The notes beneath the pieces are model-generated. The model was not told the DNA's origin, made no database searches, and saw only the letters and a list, made by a program, of their open reading frames with translations. 44,001 bases of DNA from Rheinheimera sp. (GTDB taxonomy: Bacteria; Pseudomonadota; Gammaproteobacteria; Enterobacterales; Alteromonadaceae), in contig DPJG01000001.1 in the NCBI GenBank assembly GCA_003543135.1, positions 1 through 44,001 on the forward strand. Reading direction: 5' to 3'. The translations under genes and the position numbers were made by a program. The first letter of the stretch is position 1, and each line of letters begins with the position of its first letter. Positions 23,406 to 31,733 of this stretch are shown piece after piece.

Positions 23406-24132
23406 AATCTTCGTCCGCGAGTAAAGGCGAGGCGGTGATAGGCCTGTGGGTTTGTTCCATTCCATGGGCCAGCAGCCCTGGGGCACGCAGCAGCTGAAAT
23501 AAACCAATGCTTTCACGCTGGCCAATGCCAAGGTCGAGGCAGACTGCAGCACAAAGCCCCACATCCAGCACACCCTGTTGCCTGGCTTGCCACTGTTGTT
23601 GTAATTGCAGGCATAACGCCAGTGCCGGGCCTGCCGCCGGTAACAGTGCAAGCTGCTGTAGTATGTCAGCCATCAGCGGATCCGCTTCACCATAGAGCTG
23701 ACCAAATCCAGCGGGCGGCAGCTGATTGTCCGGGCTGATACCGTCCAGTCGCTGTTTCAGCGCTTGCCAGGCGGTTGCCACAGCTACGGCACCCTGACGT
23801 TCGCCGCCCAGCACCTGTAAGCCAATAGGTAATAAATGCTCCGGCCGCGCTTTACTGACTGCAGCCGTCATCACAGCTCTGGTGGCCGGATGGCGTGGGC
23901 CGGCATTACATAAGGCAATTTGCAGCTGTTGCAGCAGTTGGGCCTGGGCTGCATCTGGCAATTCGCCGGTCAGCAGCAAAAACAACAGATCGGTAAAACT
24001 GCGTTTTTGCATCAGTTCCAGCAAGTCATAACCACAGATGCGTTGTTGTACTGCCAGATAAGGATTGTCAGTTGCCGCCACTTCCTCAGTAATGCGGCTG
24101 CTTTGTGCTGCATAAACAAAATCTTTGCTCAT
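23383..24132 (-). CDS. Citrate-synthase-fold protein with changed active site (first copy)
   Basis: A 249-residue protein with the fold markers ICGYDLLELMQKRSFTDLLFLLLTGELP, then VLGGERQG, PAGFGQLYGEADP and GLLAHGMEQ, all recognisable landmarks of the citrate synthase family. The HGG histidine is Leu (L108) and the GFGH histidine is Gln (Q145); an Asp (D190) lies at or one place from the expected acidic position. It starts 1 nt after the stop of the TonB receptor and overlaps the second copy. Ligand binding without citrate formation, or another CoA-linked chemistry, is possible. It is shorter than normal citrate synthase (about 420). Confidence 0.7.
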   Translation of the reverse strand: MSKDFVYAAQSSRITEEVAATDNPYLAVQQRICGYDLLELMQKRSFTDLLFLLLTGELPDAAQAQLLQQLQIALCNAGPRHPATRAVMTAAVSKARPEHLLPIGLQVLGGERQGAVAVATAWQALKQRLDGISPDNQLPPAGFGQLYGEADPLMADILQQLALLPAAGPALALCLQLQQQWQARQQGVLDVGLCAAVCLDLGIGQRESIGLFQLLRAPGLLAHGMEQTHRPITASPLLADEDYEYQQVE

Positions 24133-24133
24133 G

Positions 24134-26272
24134 TTATGGCTGCCAGTTGTAGCTGATTTGTAAGGTCAGGCTGCGCCCTTCCAGCAGGAAATCATTGCTG
24201 ATGGCGGTACCGCTGGGTTCATAGGCTTTTTTATTCAGCAGATTGCGAATAGCGGTTTTTACTTGCCACGGACTTTGATCAGGCTGGTAATTGAGCGACA
24301 GATTCCATAGTTGATAATCAGCCAGTGGTGGGCGGTTGTCATTGCTTGCCCGCTGGCGGTCTGCTATCCAGTGGGCCCAACCCGACACTTGCCAATTGCT
24401 GTTAATGTCGTAATACAACCGCAACGAAGCCGATTGTCCGGGCGCGTTGGCAACCTGCAAATCAGTGGCCCTGTTGGTCGTGTCCTGATAAGCAAAGTTA
24501 AAGTCGGCACGCCAGTGCGCCGCCGGGCGCCAGTTCCATTCAAACTCGGCACCCTGGCCGTCCAGGTTATACAGGTTGGCAGTTTGTAATGAAGATGTCC
24601 CGGGCACTGCTGTTTTGTCGATTAAATCCTTGGCCCTGTACTGATACAGGTTAAATACCAGGTGATTGTCAAAGTTGATCTGGTAATCAAACACCAATTC
24701 AACGGTATCTATGGTTTCCGGATCCAGATCGGGGTTACCCAGCGCTGACGGATTATTTTGTAAAAACAATTCGTTAAAAGAAGGGGCCCTAAAAGCGCTG
24801 CCATACAGCAGTTTAGTGGTCAGATTATGCGCTGTGTCCCACACCACAGCGAGGCGTGGGTTCACAGTGCTGCCAAAGTCGGAAAAGTGGTCGTAGCGGA
24901 CACCATAAGTGAAGGCCCAGTCGGCAGCAATCTGCCAGATGTCCTGCACACTCAGATGCACATTGGTGCGGCTGACCGGTTTGACATAGATATAGTCAGT
25001 ACCTGTGACATCCGTCAGTTGACCGTCGATTTGCGCCACTGTGCCATCAATCACACCTGGGCCAAAGTTTTTCAGTTCTCTGGGGCTGAGTTTTTGTTCA
25101 AAGGCGCCAAACTCCAGGCGCAGTTCATGTTCGTTCACGCCCTGATAGTTCAGGATACTGTTAAAACGGGTGTCCTGATGGTTGCTGCGCGGACTGCCGA
25201 TATAACCCTCAGTAAAGGTAACCCGCCCGACCGGCCTGGTAAAATTGGCATTGCCATCGGCGCCGATGGGGAGGCGGGTTCCGGCCGGAAACAACACAAA
25301 ATAAGTTTCGCTACGCGCATCGAGATACGACAAATCATTGGTCCAGGACAAAGTGTCATTGAGCTGATGCACATGGCTGAGTTTAGTGCGGTAATCGCGG
25401 AATTTTTGGTAGCCATCGAGGTCCAGCGCCTGAGCGCCGCCAGGACCAAGACCACCATCTCGTTGCTGCCACCACCAGTGCTCCCAGGTAAACCCCTGAT
25501 ATTGCAAAGTGGCGTGTGCATTTAGAATATCGTAGCGGGTTGCCAGTGCGCCGGGCGCTCTTGATGCTTTGGTGCCAAAAATGCGGTCAAACACAGTTTG
25601 CTGGTCAGCGCTGACCACCCGATCGCTATCTCCATCCGATTGCTGATGTTCCAGCGCAAAACCCAGCGCCAGCTCTTGCCAGTTTCCACCCGTTTGCAGC
25701 CACAAATCGCGGCTGCCAAAACTGCCAATACGCGCGCCCGCGCTATTGGCGCTGGAGCTCAGGTTTTTGGTCACGATATTAATCACACCGGAATAAGCAT
25801 CAGCACCATAGACTGCAGTGCCGGGGCCGCGGATCACTTCAATACGCTCAATCAGATTGGCCGGAAAACGAAAGGTATAAGGTAAGCCGCCGGAAAAACT
25901 ATTTTTAAATTCGGTGCCGTTGAGCAGCACCAGCACCTGAGGGTTAAAGCCGGTTTGAATGCCGCGGATGGAATAAACCGAGTCCAGCCGGCTGATGGTC
26001 GAAGGCGCAACATGTAAACCCGGTACCATTTCCAGCACTTCATCAAGATGGCTGGCTCCGCTGCGGGCAATGTCTTCGGCCGTGATTAAAGTGGTCACTG
26101 CCGGTGCTTTATCAATACGTTTGCTGGTACCGGTGGCAATGCTCACCATGTCCAGTTCACCATAAAAATCGGCAACTTCTTCTTCGATGGTGTTTTGCCG
26201 CGCAGCCCAACTAGCCGCGCTATGCAATGATGTCAGCAGCAGGATAGCACGAACAAACGGATTAAATTTCAT
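24134..26272 (-). CDS. TonB-dependent outer-membrane receptor
   Basis: A 712-residue outer-membrane receptor. Signal peptide MKFNPFVRAILLLTSLHSAASWAA, then an N-terminal plug with the marks of TonB plugs (VTTLITAEDIARSGASHLDEVLEMVPGLHV, SIRGIQTGFNPQVLVLLNGTE, LIERIEVIRGPGTAVYGADAYSGVINIVTK). The barrel follows, with a typical SFNELFLQNNPSALGNPDLDPETIDTVELV block. The start is taken at the ATG at 26272 (GGAG upstream); the ATG at 26296 is possible. It is directly followed by the citrate-synthase-like genes and preceded by the kinase gene, so the ligand may be the substrate or product of that set. No clear Fur box was seen upstream. Confidence 0.93.
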   Translation of the reverse strand: MKFNPFVRAILLLTSLHSAASWAARQNTIEEEVADFYGELDMVSIATGTSKRIDKAPAVTTLITAEDIARSGASHLDEVLEMVPGLHVAPSTISRLDSVYSIRGIQTGFNPQVLVLLNGTEFKNSFSGGLPYTFRFPANLIERIEVIRGPGTAVYGADAYSGVINIVTKNLSSSANSAGARIGSFGSRDLWLQTGGNWQELALGFALEHQQSDGDSDRVVSADQQTVFDRIFGTKASRAPGALATRYDILNAHATLQYQGFTWEHWWWQQRDGGLGPGGAQALDLDGYQKFRDYRTKLSHVHQLNDTLSWTNDLSYLDARSETYFVLFPAGTRLPIGADGNANFTRPVGRVTFTEGYIGSPRSNHQDTRFNSILNYQGVNEHELRLEFGAFEQKLSPRELKNFGPGVIDGTVAQIDGQLTDVTGTDYIYVKPVSRTNVHLSVQDIWQIAADWAFTYGVRYDHFSDFGSTVNPRLAVVWDTAHNLTTKLLYGSAFRAPSFNELFLQNNPSALGNPDLDPETIDTVELVFDYQINFDNHLVFNLYQYRAKDLIDKTAVPGTSSLQTANLYNLDGQGAEFEWNWRPAAHWRADFNFAYQDTTNRATDLQVANAPGQSASLRLYYDINSNWQVSGWAHWIADRQRASNDNRPPLADYQLWNLSLNYQPDQSPWQVKTAIRNLLNKKAYEPSGTAISNDFLLEGRSLTLQISYNWQP

Positions 26273-26369
26273 ACGCAGTGATCTCCAACGTGACATTTGC
26301 TCAAATTACCTGCCCAGCGTTTCTACAACATAGCAGTATTTTGTATAGAAGCTATTGATTTTTATGCAG

Positions 26370-27902
26370 TTAAGTTTTTAATATCGGAACGTATACCACA
26401 AATTCCGAGCCCACCCCGGGCTTGCTTGAGACCTGAATTTTGCCATTCATCAGGCGGACAAATTGTTGGGTAATGGCGAGTCCGAGACCGGTTCCGCCGC
26501 TCTGTCTGCTTTGACTGCCATCAGCCTGATAAAAGGGAGTAAAAATTTTATTCAGCTCTGCCTCTGTCATGCCGATTCCGGTGTCGGCAATGCTGAATTC
26601 ACAGCCTGTTTCCTGATAGCGCACTGTTAAGCTAATAATGCCGCCCCGGGTAAATTTGCAGGCGTTGCTCAGTAAATTCACCAGAATTTGTAACAGTTTT
26701 TCACCATCCAGATAGAGTTCCGGCGAGTGTTCCGGCAGCTGCAGTTGTAGCTGGTTTTGCTGTAATAAAGGACGGATCAGTTCCACCGCCTGGGTCACTA
26801 CCGAATTCAGCCGGACAAAACTACAATGCAGTTCCATTTTTCCCGCTTCTATTTTTGCTAAATCAAGCAGGCTGTTGATCATCTTCAGCAGGTTCTCTGC
26901 ATTCTGTTGCGCCCGGTTTAAGTCGGTGGTCAAGTCGGCATAGTCACTAAATTCCAGCTGCTCGTTCACCAAATCGATATAACCAATCACCGACTGCAAT
27001 GGGGTGCGTAGTTCGTGGCTGATATTGGCCAGAAATTCGGATTTGTGGCGACTGGCCGTTAGTGCCGCATCGCGGGCTGTGGTCAGTTCCCTGGTACGGA
27101 TTTGCACCAGAGACTCTAATTTTTGCTGGTGTAATTTCAGTGCTTCGTCGCGTTCGGCAATGGCGGCAGCCATCTGCTGATAAGACTGGCTGATGTCCTG
27201 GATTTCAGAGCTGCCGGCCAAGACAGGTTCAGTGGCTTGCTGTAAAAAGTCTTCACTTTTCATCCGTTCAGACAATTGATGCAGTGGCTGGATGATTTTT
27301 TGCAGCCAGTTGCTGAGAAACAAAAAAATACTGACCACTGCCACAGAGAGCACCAGCAAACTTAACATCATCAGGTCTCGGTTTTGTTGTTGCAGCCGCT
27401 CTTTGCTAAAGACCAGCAGCGCATAACCCAGGTTTTGCATCTTGGCGGTGTCCAGCGACAATTCCGATTCGCTGTGCTCTGCCTGCGACTGCACCTGCAC
27501 CGGTGCGGCCAGATAGATAAATTGATCGTTTTGCCAGATAAACATCTGGTCTGGGTTATTGGCTAAGTTGTCGCGAAACTGACGGGCATGGATGTCATCA
27601 CCGCGCCAGACCAGCATGGTATTTTCGTTGCTCCACAGGCCGGCACCAATCAGATCCGGAAAAGCCTGCATCTGCTGCAATACGGCATCGGCATTTTCTG
27701 CACTGGCGGTTAACAGCGCTAAGACCGATTGTTGTGAAAATGACAAAGCCAGTTGCTGTGCATTAGACAACATTTGCTGATTACTGGAGCGGGAGGTCAG
27801 CGCAATCAGCAGTATGCCAAGGGTGGCGACCAGCACAAACAGGCTGGGAAGCAACAGATTAAGGAGTTGGCGCTTCAGTGTTGGAGTGTTTTTTATTGCC
27901 AT
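26370..27902 (-). CDS. Membrane sensor histidine kinase without receiver
   Basis: A 510-residue inner-membrane kinase. Two transmembrane segments (about 16-37 and 180-200) frame a periplasmic sensor of some 140 residues (QMLSNAQQLALSFSQQ...), then a HAMP-like linker, coiled region, HisKA with SHELRTP (His near 295) and HATPase with NLLSNACKF, DTGIGM and GGTGLGLAI, all intact. It resembles BarA-type kinases but has no receiver or Hpt. The gene follows the substrate-binding protein gene by 12 nt, so that protein is the likely ligand-presenting partner. The output regulator is not adjacent; the GGDEF-EAL regulator at 18191 is the nearest candidate. Confidence 0.9.
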   Translation of the reverse strand: MAIKNTPTLKRQLLNLLLPSLFVLVATLGILLIALTSRSSNQQMLSNAQQLALSFSQQSVLALLTASAENADAVLQQMQAFPDLIGAGLWSNENTMLVWRGDDIHARQFRDNLANNPDQMFIWQNDQFIYLAAPVQVQSQAEHSESELSLDTAKMQNLGYALLVFSKERLQQQNRDLMMLSLLVLSVAVVSIFLFLSNWLQKIIQPLHQLSERMKSEDFLQQATEPVLAGSSEIQDISQSYQQMAAAIAERDEALKLHQQKLESLVQIRTRELTTARDAALTASRHKSEFLANISHELRTPLQSVIGYIDLVNEQLEFSDYADLTTDLNRAQQNAENLLKMINSLLDLAKIEAGKMELHCSFVRLNSVVTQAVELIRPLLQQNQLQLQLPEHSPELYLDGEKLLQILVNLLSNACKFTRGGIISLTVRYQETGCEFSIADTGIGMTEAELNKIFTPFYQADGSQSRQSGGTGLGLAITQQFVRLMNGKIQVSSKPGVGSEFVVYVPILKT

Positions 27903-27914
27903 CTGATTTTTTAA

Positions 27915-28826
27915 TTATTTGAATGTAATGGCAATTTGTCGCAATACTTCCGGTTTGTATTCCATGCCAAGGTGTGCGGCCGTGCGTAGATTGACTGCCA
28001 GCTGAACTTGTTGCAGTGGTATTACGGTAGCTGCGATTTTTGTCTGGTGCAACTGTTCAACCATCAACACCAACTCTCGACCCAGCTCAAAATGATCCGG
28101 AAAAGTGGAAAATAATACGCCTCTTTTGGCATGTTCCGGTTTACTGGAAAACAACACTATATTGCGCTCCCAGGCGACTTCCAGAACTTTTGGCAAAATG
28201 ACCTGTTCGTTGACTGACACCGGGTCGAGCGGCAACCAGACGGCCGTGGTTTTGGCATCGATGTTTTGCCATAACTGCTGGTATTGCCTGAGGGCATCTT
28301 TGAGATCTGTCACCTTTTGCGCAATAACTTCAATACCTTGTTGCTCGCCCTGTTCTATTGCAATTTGAATGAGCCAACGGCTTGATTCGGAGTACAACAC
28401 ATGGACTTTATCAATAGCTGGCGCCAGCATTTTTAACGAGCTGAATAACACTTTGGGATCAGTCAGTAAACTAATGCCAGCCAGACCAGCCGGCTGAATG
28501 GGCAAGGCACCGACCACTACACTATTGCTGCTGTGAATTTGTTGGGCCACCTGATAACCACTTTTACCCAGTGCTATCACCATGGTAGTGCTGTCGGCGC
28601 GCAGATCTTTAGCCAGCTGTGGCAACGAAGTGGCAGCGTCTAGTTGTTGCAGACGCATTTCACCCTGATGCTGATGTTCAATGCCGCGGATGATTTGTTT
28701 AAAAATGTCGTCATAAGGTGCTTTGACCTGAGGATACAGCACTGTTAAAGGTGCAGCCGCCCATGCTGGCCATGCGGTCATTATCCACAGCAAAAAACAG
28801 CAGAAGATGACGGGGCTGGGGCGCAT
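27915..28826 (-). CDS. Periplasmic substrate-binding protein (ABC_sub_bind-like)
   Basis: A 303-residue protein with a cleavable signal peptide (FCCFLLWIMTAWPAWAAA) and two similar alpha/beta halves (LTVLYPQVKAPYDDIFKQIIRGIE, ALGKSGYQVAQQ, TTAVWLPLDPVSVNEQ, GVLFSTFPDHFELGRE) as in PF04392-type proteins. No permease or ATPase gene is present, so it likely works as the periplasmic sensor for the downstream kinase. The second ATG (28826) fits the AAGGA ribosome site; the ATG at 28832 is too close to it. It is first in the operon leading to kinase, TonB receptor and citrate-synthase-fold proteins. Confidence 0.8.
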   Translation of the reverse strand: MRPSPVIFCCFLLWIMTAWPAWAAAPLTVLYPQVKAPYDDIFKQIIRGIEHQHQGEMRLQQLDAATSLPQLAKDLRADSTTMVIALGKSGYQVAQQIHSSNSVVVGALPIQPAGLAGISLLTDPKVLFSSLKMLAPAIDKVHVLYSESSRWLIQIAIEQGEQQGIEVIAQKVTDLKDALRQYQQLWQNIDAKTTAVWLPLDPVSVNEQVILPKVLEVAWERNIVLFSSKPEHAKRGVLFSTFPDHFELGRELVLMVEQLHQTKIAATVIPLQQVQLAVNLRTAAHLGMEYKPEVLRQIAITFK

Positions 28827-28910
28827 GGACATCCTTATTTACAAGCCGGGCCGGATTGCATCGGTTGCCGATGCAGTAGTGGCATAATAAGCCAAACCAT
28901 AGTGGTACAA

Positions 28911-28916
28911 ATTATA
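28911..28916 (-). promoter_or_regulatory. Probable -10 box of the sensor/TonB operon
   Basis: On the minus strand TATAAT is perfect, about 80 nt before the start at 28826, with TTTGCT about 15 nt upstream as a poor -35. The box lies in GGTTATAATTTGTACC, with GGT/ACC ends, so it may overlap an operator. The remaining part of 28827-29099 shows nothing firm. Confidence 0.4.
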
Positions 28917-29099
28917 ACCATTTGTCAAAAAAGCAAATTCCACTTGATTGACACCACTCAGGCGCAGTGGTCTTGTTCAGGCCTGAGCATTGGGTTTGAC
29001 TGTGACAGTTAACCATAACATTGCCTGCCGCATTCGCACAGCCCCTTGTGTTGGTCGTATCAGAAAGCCAATGCGGACCTCGGCGGCTGGCGCTGTAAT

Positions 29100-30014
29100 T
29101 CAGGGGATCAGCCAGAACTGCAAGCCTTGTTGTTGTAAAAAGGCTTCAGCATCAGCGCCTTGCAGCAGTGCTGTGGTGGCTAATAAACCAGCCATGACGC
29201 AGCTTGGTGCCGACACTGTGACAGAGCGCGGGGCGTTGGGCACTGGCCAGCCGGTTTTGGGATTAAGGATATGGCTGTAGCGGATGCCGTCTTTTTGTAA
29301 AAAACGCCTGGCATCACCGCTGGTGGCCAAAGCGCCGGCTTTGAGTGCAACCAGCATGGCAGGCTCGTCCGGTTTGCCCGGATGTTCAATGCCAATGCGC
29401 CAGGGCTGCCGGTCAGCTTTGCTGCGCACAGCCAGCATATCGCCGCCAAAGTTCACCACCATGGCCGTGCCTTGTGCTTTGCTGGCATCTGCCAGTAGCT
29501 GCGCTACTTTATCCACCGCATATTCTTTGGCAATACCGCCTAAATCCAGCTCCATACCCTTTGGCAGCCAGAGCTGGTCGTCGGCAAATTTCAGTTGGTC
29601 AAAACCAACCAAAGGCAATAAAGCTGCAACAGCGGCAGCAGTGGGGATTTGGTCTGAACCGTCAAAACGCCAGACTTTTCGCAGCACACCCGAGGTAATG
29701 TCAAATAAACCGTCGGACAGCTGATAACAGGTGTTGGCAAACTGCAGCAAAGCAGCGGTTTCGCTATCCAGCTGTTGCCAGCATGCAGTGTGTTGATTGA
29801 GCTGGCTTAACACCGAATCAGCTTGATAGCGGCTGTATTTTTGTTCAATACGCCAGGCTTCATTGGCAGCCAGTTGCGTGAGTTCAGCCGCTTGTTGTTC
29901 AGTAACAGCTTCAAGCAGAATTTCGCAGGGGCTTGCCATAGCACGGAATTGGCCCAGCCAGCCGTAAGGGGTGGCTTCCAGGGTGATGTTGCTGGAGGCA
30001 GTTTGTAATGTCAT
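29100..30014 (-). CDS. apbE: ApbE FAD:protein FMN transferase
   Basis: A 304-residue enzyme that attaches FMN from FAD to Ser/Thr of target proteins, normally in the periplasm. It shows the family marks FDITSGVLRKVWRFDG, DLGGIAKEYAVDKVA (the LGGIAKG block), NFGGDMLAV and SGDARRFLQKDGIRYSHILNPKTGWPV. Unlike many ApbE proteins there is no obvious signal peptide or lipobox from the start at 30014; the chain begins MTLQTASSNITLEATPYGW. The chosen start should be checked, although nothing longer upstream gives a better leader. It lies downstream of the DUF3570 gene behind a terminator; the DUF3570 protein has a matching flavinylation motif. Confidence 0.9.
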   Translation of the reverse strand: MTLQTASSNITLEATPYGWLGQFRAMASPCEILLEAVTEQQAAELTQLAANEAWRIEQKYSRYQADSVLSQLNQHTACWQQLDSETAALLQFANTCYQLSDGLFDITSGVLRKVWRFDGSDQIPTAAAVAALLPLVGFDQLKFADDQLWLPKGMELDLGGIAKEYAVDKVAQLLADASKAQGTAMVVNFGGDMLAVRSKADRQPWRIGIEHPGKPDEPAMLVALKAGALATSGDARRFLQKDGIRYSHILNPKTGWPVPNAPRSVTVSAPSCVMAGLLATTALLQGADAEAFLQQQGLQFWLIP

Positions 30015-30085
30015 GGGTTTATCCGCGTAAAATCAGCTGTTTAGCAAAGCTTATTGCCATAATACCGCTATTGCAGCTTTACGGC

Positions 30086-30114
30086 AGAAAAAAGCGGGCT
30101 TTGCGGGCCCGCTT
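30086..30114 (-). terminator. Intrinsic terminator of the TlpA-DUF4266-DUF3570 operon
   Basis: On the minus strand AAGCGGGC, a 7-nt loop and GCCCGCTT form a perfect 8-bp stem followed by a further T run (TTTTTCTG). It lies about 85 nt after the DUF3570 stop and before the ApbE start, so ApbE needs read-through or its own promoter. Confidence 0.8.
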
Positions 30115-30198
30115 GAATGACTGTCGATAGCCAGGGATTGAGTGCTCAGCAAGCCACAGCTGCAGCCCGCACGGCAGGTCGCAGCAATGGTATAGCCG

Positions 30199-31515
30199 TT
30201 AAAACGAATAACTAACCTGCAACATCACAGCTTTAACGTCGCCAAACAGCTCCAGATCTTGCAGCACGCCCGGCAGTTCTACACCCGGGTTATTCGGATT
30301 TTGCTGGTAATATTCGAGCCGCACGGCAAAATCATGGCCGCCTTCAAGCACAGTGCCCACTTTGGCACCCACAGTGTAAGCGTCCATCTGACCAATACGG
30401 TAATCAGTGCTGGCAAAAGCCGGCAGTGGCATCCCTTCACTTAAAAACGGCTGATAAAACTCTGCTTCATCCTGGGTGTAATACCGGGCGTGTGGTTCTA
30501 TATACCAGTTGCCCGCTACCGGGAAACGCCAGCGTGCATCAGCAGTATGGGAGTTCAGGCTCCAGTCGTCCCACATATAACGGTAGGACAAATCGAGATA
30601 ACTGCCGCTTAAGTGCCATTTATTCTGCCAGTACAAACTCTGTTTGGTGCGGCTGTCTGGCCTTTGTTCGTACAGGTTTTGCTGGGTGATGCCGTTGCTG
30701 TTTACCACACTCAGCACTTTAAATGGGTCAGACAAATAACCGTCGGCTTTGGCAATTGAATAATTCAGTTGCATCAGCCAGTTGGGGTTGATCACCTGAG
30801 TGACGCCAAACAGCAGCTCGGCCGTGGTTTTGGTATCGCTGTCGGTGCGGCGGCTGCCATCAAAAGCCTGCTGATAAGCCGCTTCACTGGCAAAATTGCT
30901 GCGAAACAGCATAGGAGTAAAAGCTGACGGAATGCCACCTTCAGGGTTAATGCTGTCGTGGCTGAATGAAGTGCCCACCGACACCGTGGTATTTTTATGG
31001 TTAAAGTCGCGGCTGATATTGCCGTTGATACCCAAAGATAAATAATCATATTCTTTGGAGAAATGGCCGCCCACAGTACCGCGGTAATTGGTGGTGAGTG
31101 GCTGTTCCCAGCTGGCGTCCAGTTGCACTCTGGTGTCGCGGAAAGTGTCATCCAGAGGTGTGGCGCCAGCGGCTGTGGTATAGCTGCCGGCACCGGACGG
31201 CCGGGTAAAAGTCTGGGCGTCAGGCTGAGCCACAGCACCAGTGGCAGAAGCGCCGGTCAGGCTGTCGAGGACCAGATTTAAGTTCAGAAATTTATCGTCA
31301 CCAAAGTCACCCCGTGCACTTAAAATGGCTTCGGCCGCTTTGACTCTGTCGGTTTCGCCGTAATACAGCAGTGCTGAATTAAACTGCCAGCCTTCGATTA
31401 AGCTGTCGGTACTGTTAACTGTACTGCTGTCGGCAGCTATCGCATTCGCAGACAATAAGGTGCAGGTGGCGGCTGCTAAAGCCGCGCTGATACTGCCGGT
31501 TTTAGTTAATTGCAT
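30199..31515 (-). CDS. DUF3570 outer-membrane-type protein with flavinylation motif
   Basis: A 438-residue exported protein (signal peptide ending LLSANAIAA near residue 28) made mostly of amphipathic strands ending in VMLQVSYSF, as expected for an outer-membrane beta-barrel. The start at 31515 has GGAGG upstream and overlaps the DUF4266 gene. After the signal there is LVLDSLTGASATG: D84-S-L-T-G-A-S90 fits the ApbE acceptor pattern Dxx(S/T)GA(S/T), with S90 the likely FMN site. The similar residues are conserved in DUF3570 proteins as I recall. Role: probably a flavin-bearing envelope redox protein; electron donor and acceptor are unknown. Confidence 0.85.
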   Translation of the reverse strand: MQLTKTGSISAALAAATCTLLSANAIAADSSTVNSTDSLIEGWQFNSALLYYGETDRVKAAEAILSARGDFGDDKFLNLNLVLDSLTGASATGAVAQPDAQTFTRPSGAGSYTTAAGATPLDDTFRDTRVQLDASWEQPLTTNYRGTVGGHFSKEYDYLSLGINGNISRDFNHKNTTVSVGTSFSHDSINPEGGIPSAFTPMLFRSNFASEAAYQQAFDGSRRTDSDTKTTAELLFGVTQVINPNWLMQLNYSIAKADGYLSDPFKVLSVVNSNGITQQNLYEQRPDSRTKQSLYWQNKWHLSGSYLDLSYRYMWDDWSLNSHTADARWRFPVAGNWYIEPHARYYTQDEAEFYQPFLSEGMPLPAFASTDYRIGQMDAYTVGAKVGTVLEGGHDFAVRLEYYQQNPNNPGVELPGVLQDLELFGDVKAVMLQVSYSF

Positions 31516-31733
31516 CCACAACCTCCGCCTGCAAAACTACGGCCGCCGCTGGAGCCTTCTTTACTGAAATAGATGTGATCATCTAACGCATTGTCGAGAC
31601 CGGCAGAATTAAGCTGCATCTCTTTTTTGGCCAGAGTGCCGCGTTGCCAGGGTTTGACTGTGTCGAGGCTGGCGCAGGCGGCCAGCTGTGATAACGCCAA
31701 AGCGGTGATTAATATCCTGATTTTGCTTTTCAT
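31506..31733 (-). CDS. DUF4266 lipoprotein with Gly/Cys tail
   Basis: A 75-residue lipoprotein: signal MKSKIRILITALALSQLAAC with lipobox LAAC, followed by the DUF4266 core VKPWQRGTLAKKEMQL. The C-terminus ends GGRSFAGGGCGCN, a striking Gly/Cys tail. It overlaps the TlpA gene by 4 nt and the DUF3570 gene by 10 nt. It likely sits in the same envelope complex. The tail could bind metal or be modified. Confidence 0.88.
   Translation of the reverse strand: MKSKIRILITALALSQLAACASLDTVKPWQRGTLAKKEMQLNSAGLDNALDDHIYFSKEGSSGGRSFAGGGCGCN

Noticed and set aside
22572-23651. Long reading of the second citrate-synthase-like gene from 23651
   Set aside because: The extra 82 residues read the preceding gene in another frame; the ATG at 23405 begins the family-like sequence.
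22572-24132. A single citrate synthase gene split by a frameshift
   Set aside because: Each ORF has its own version of the HGG- and GFGH-type landmarks, so they are two paralogues, not two halves of one protein.
26273-26369. Fur box ahead of the TonB receptor
   Set aside because: No good match to the GATAATGATAATCATTATC pattern was found; only a loose TTCTA/TAGAA repeat is present.
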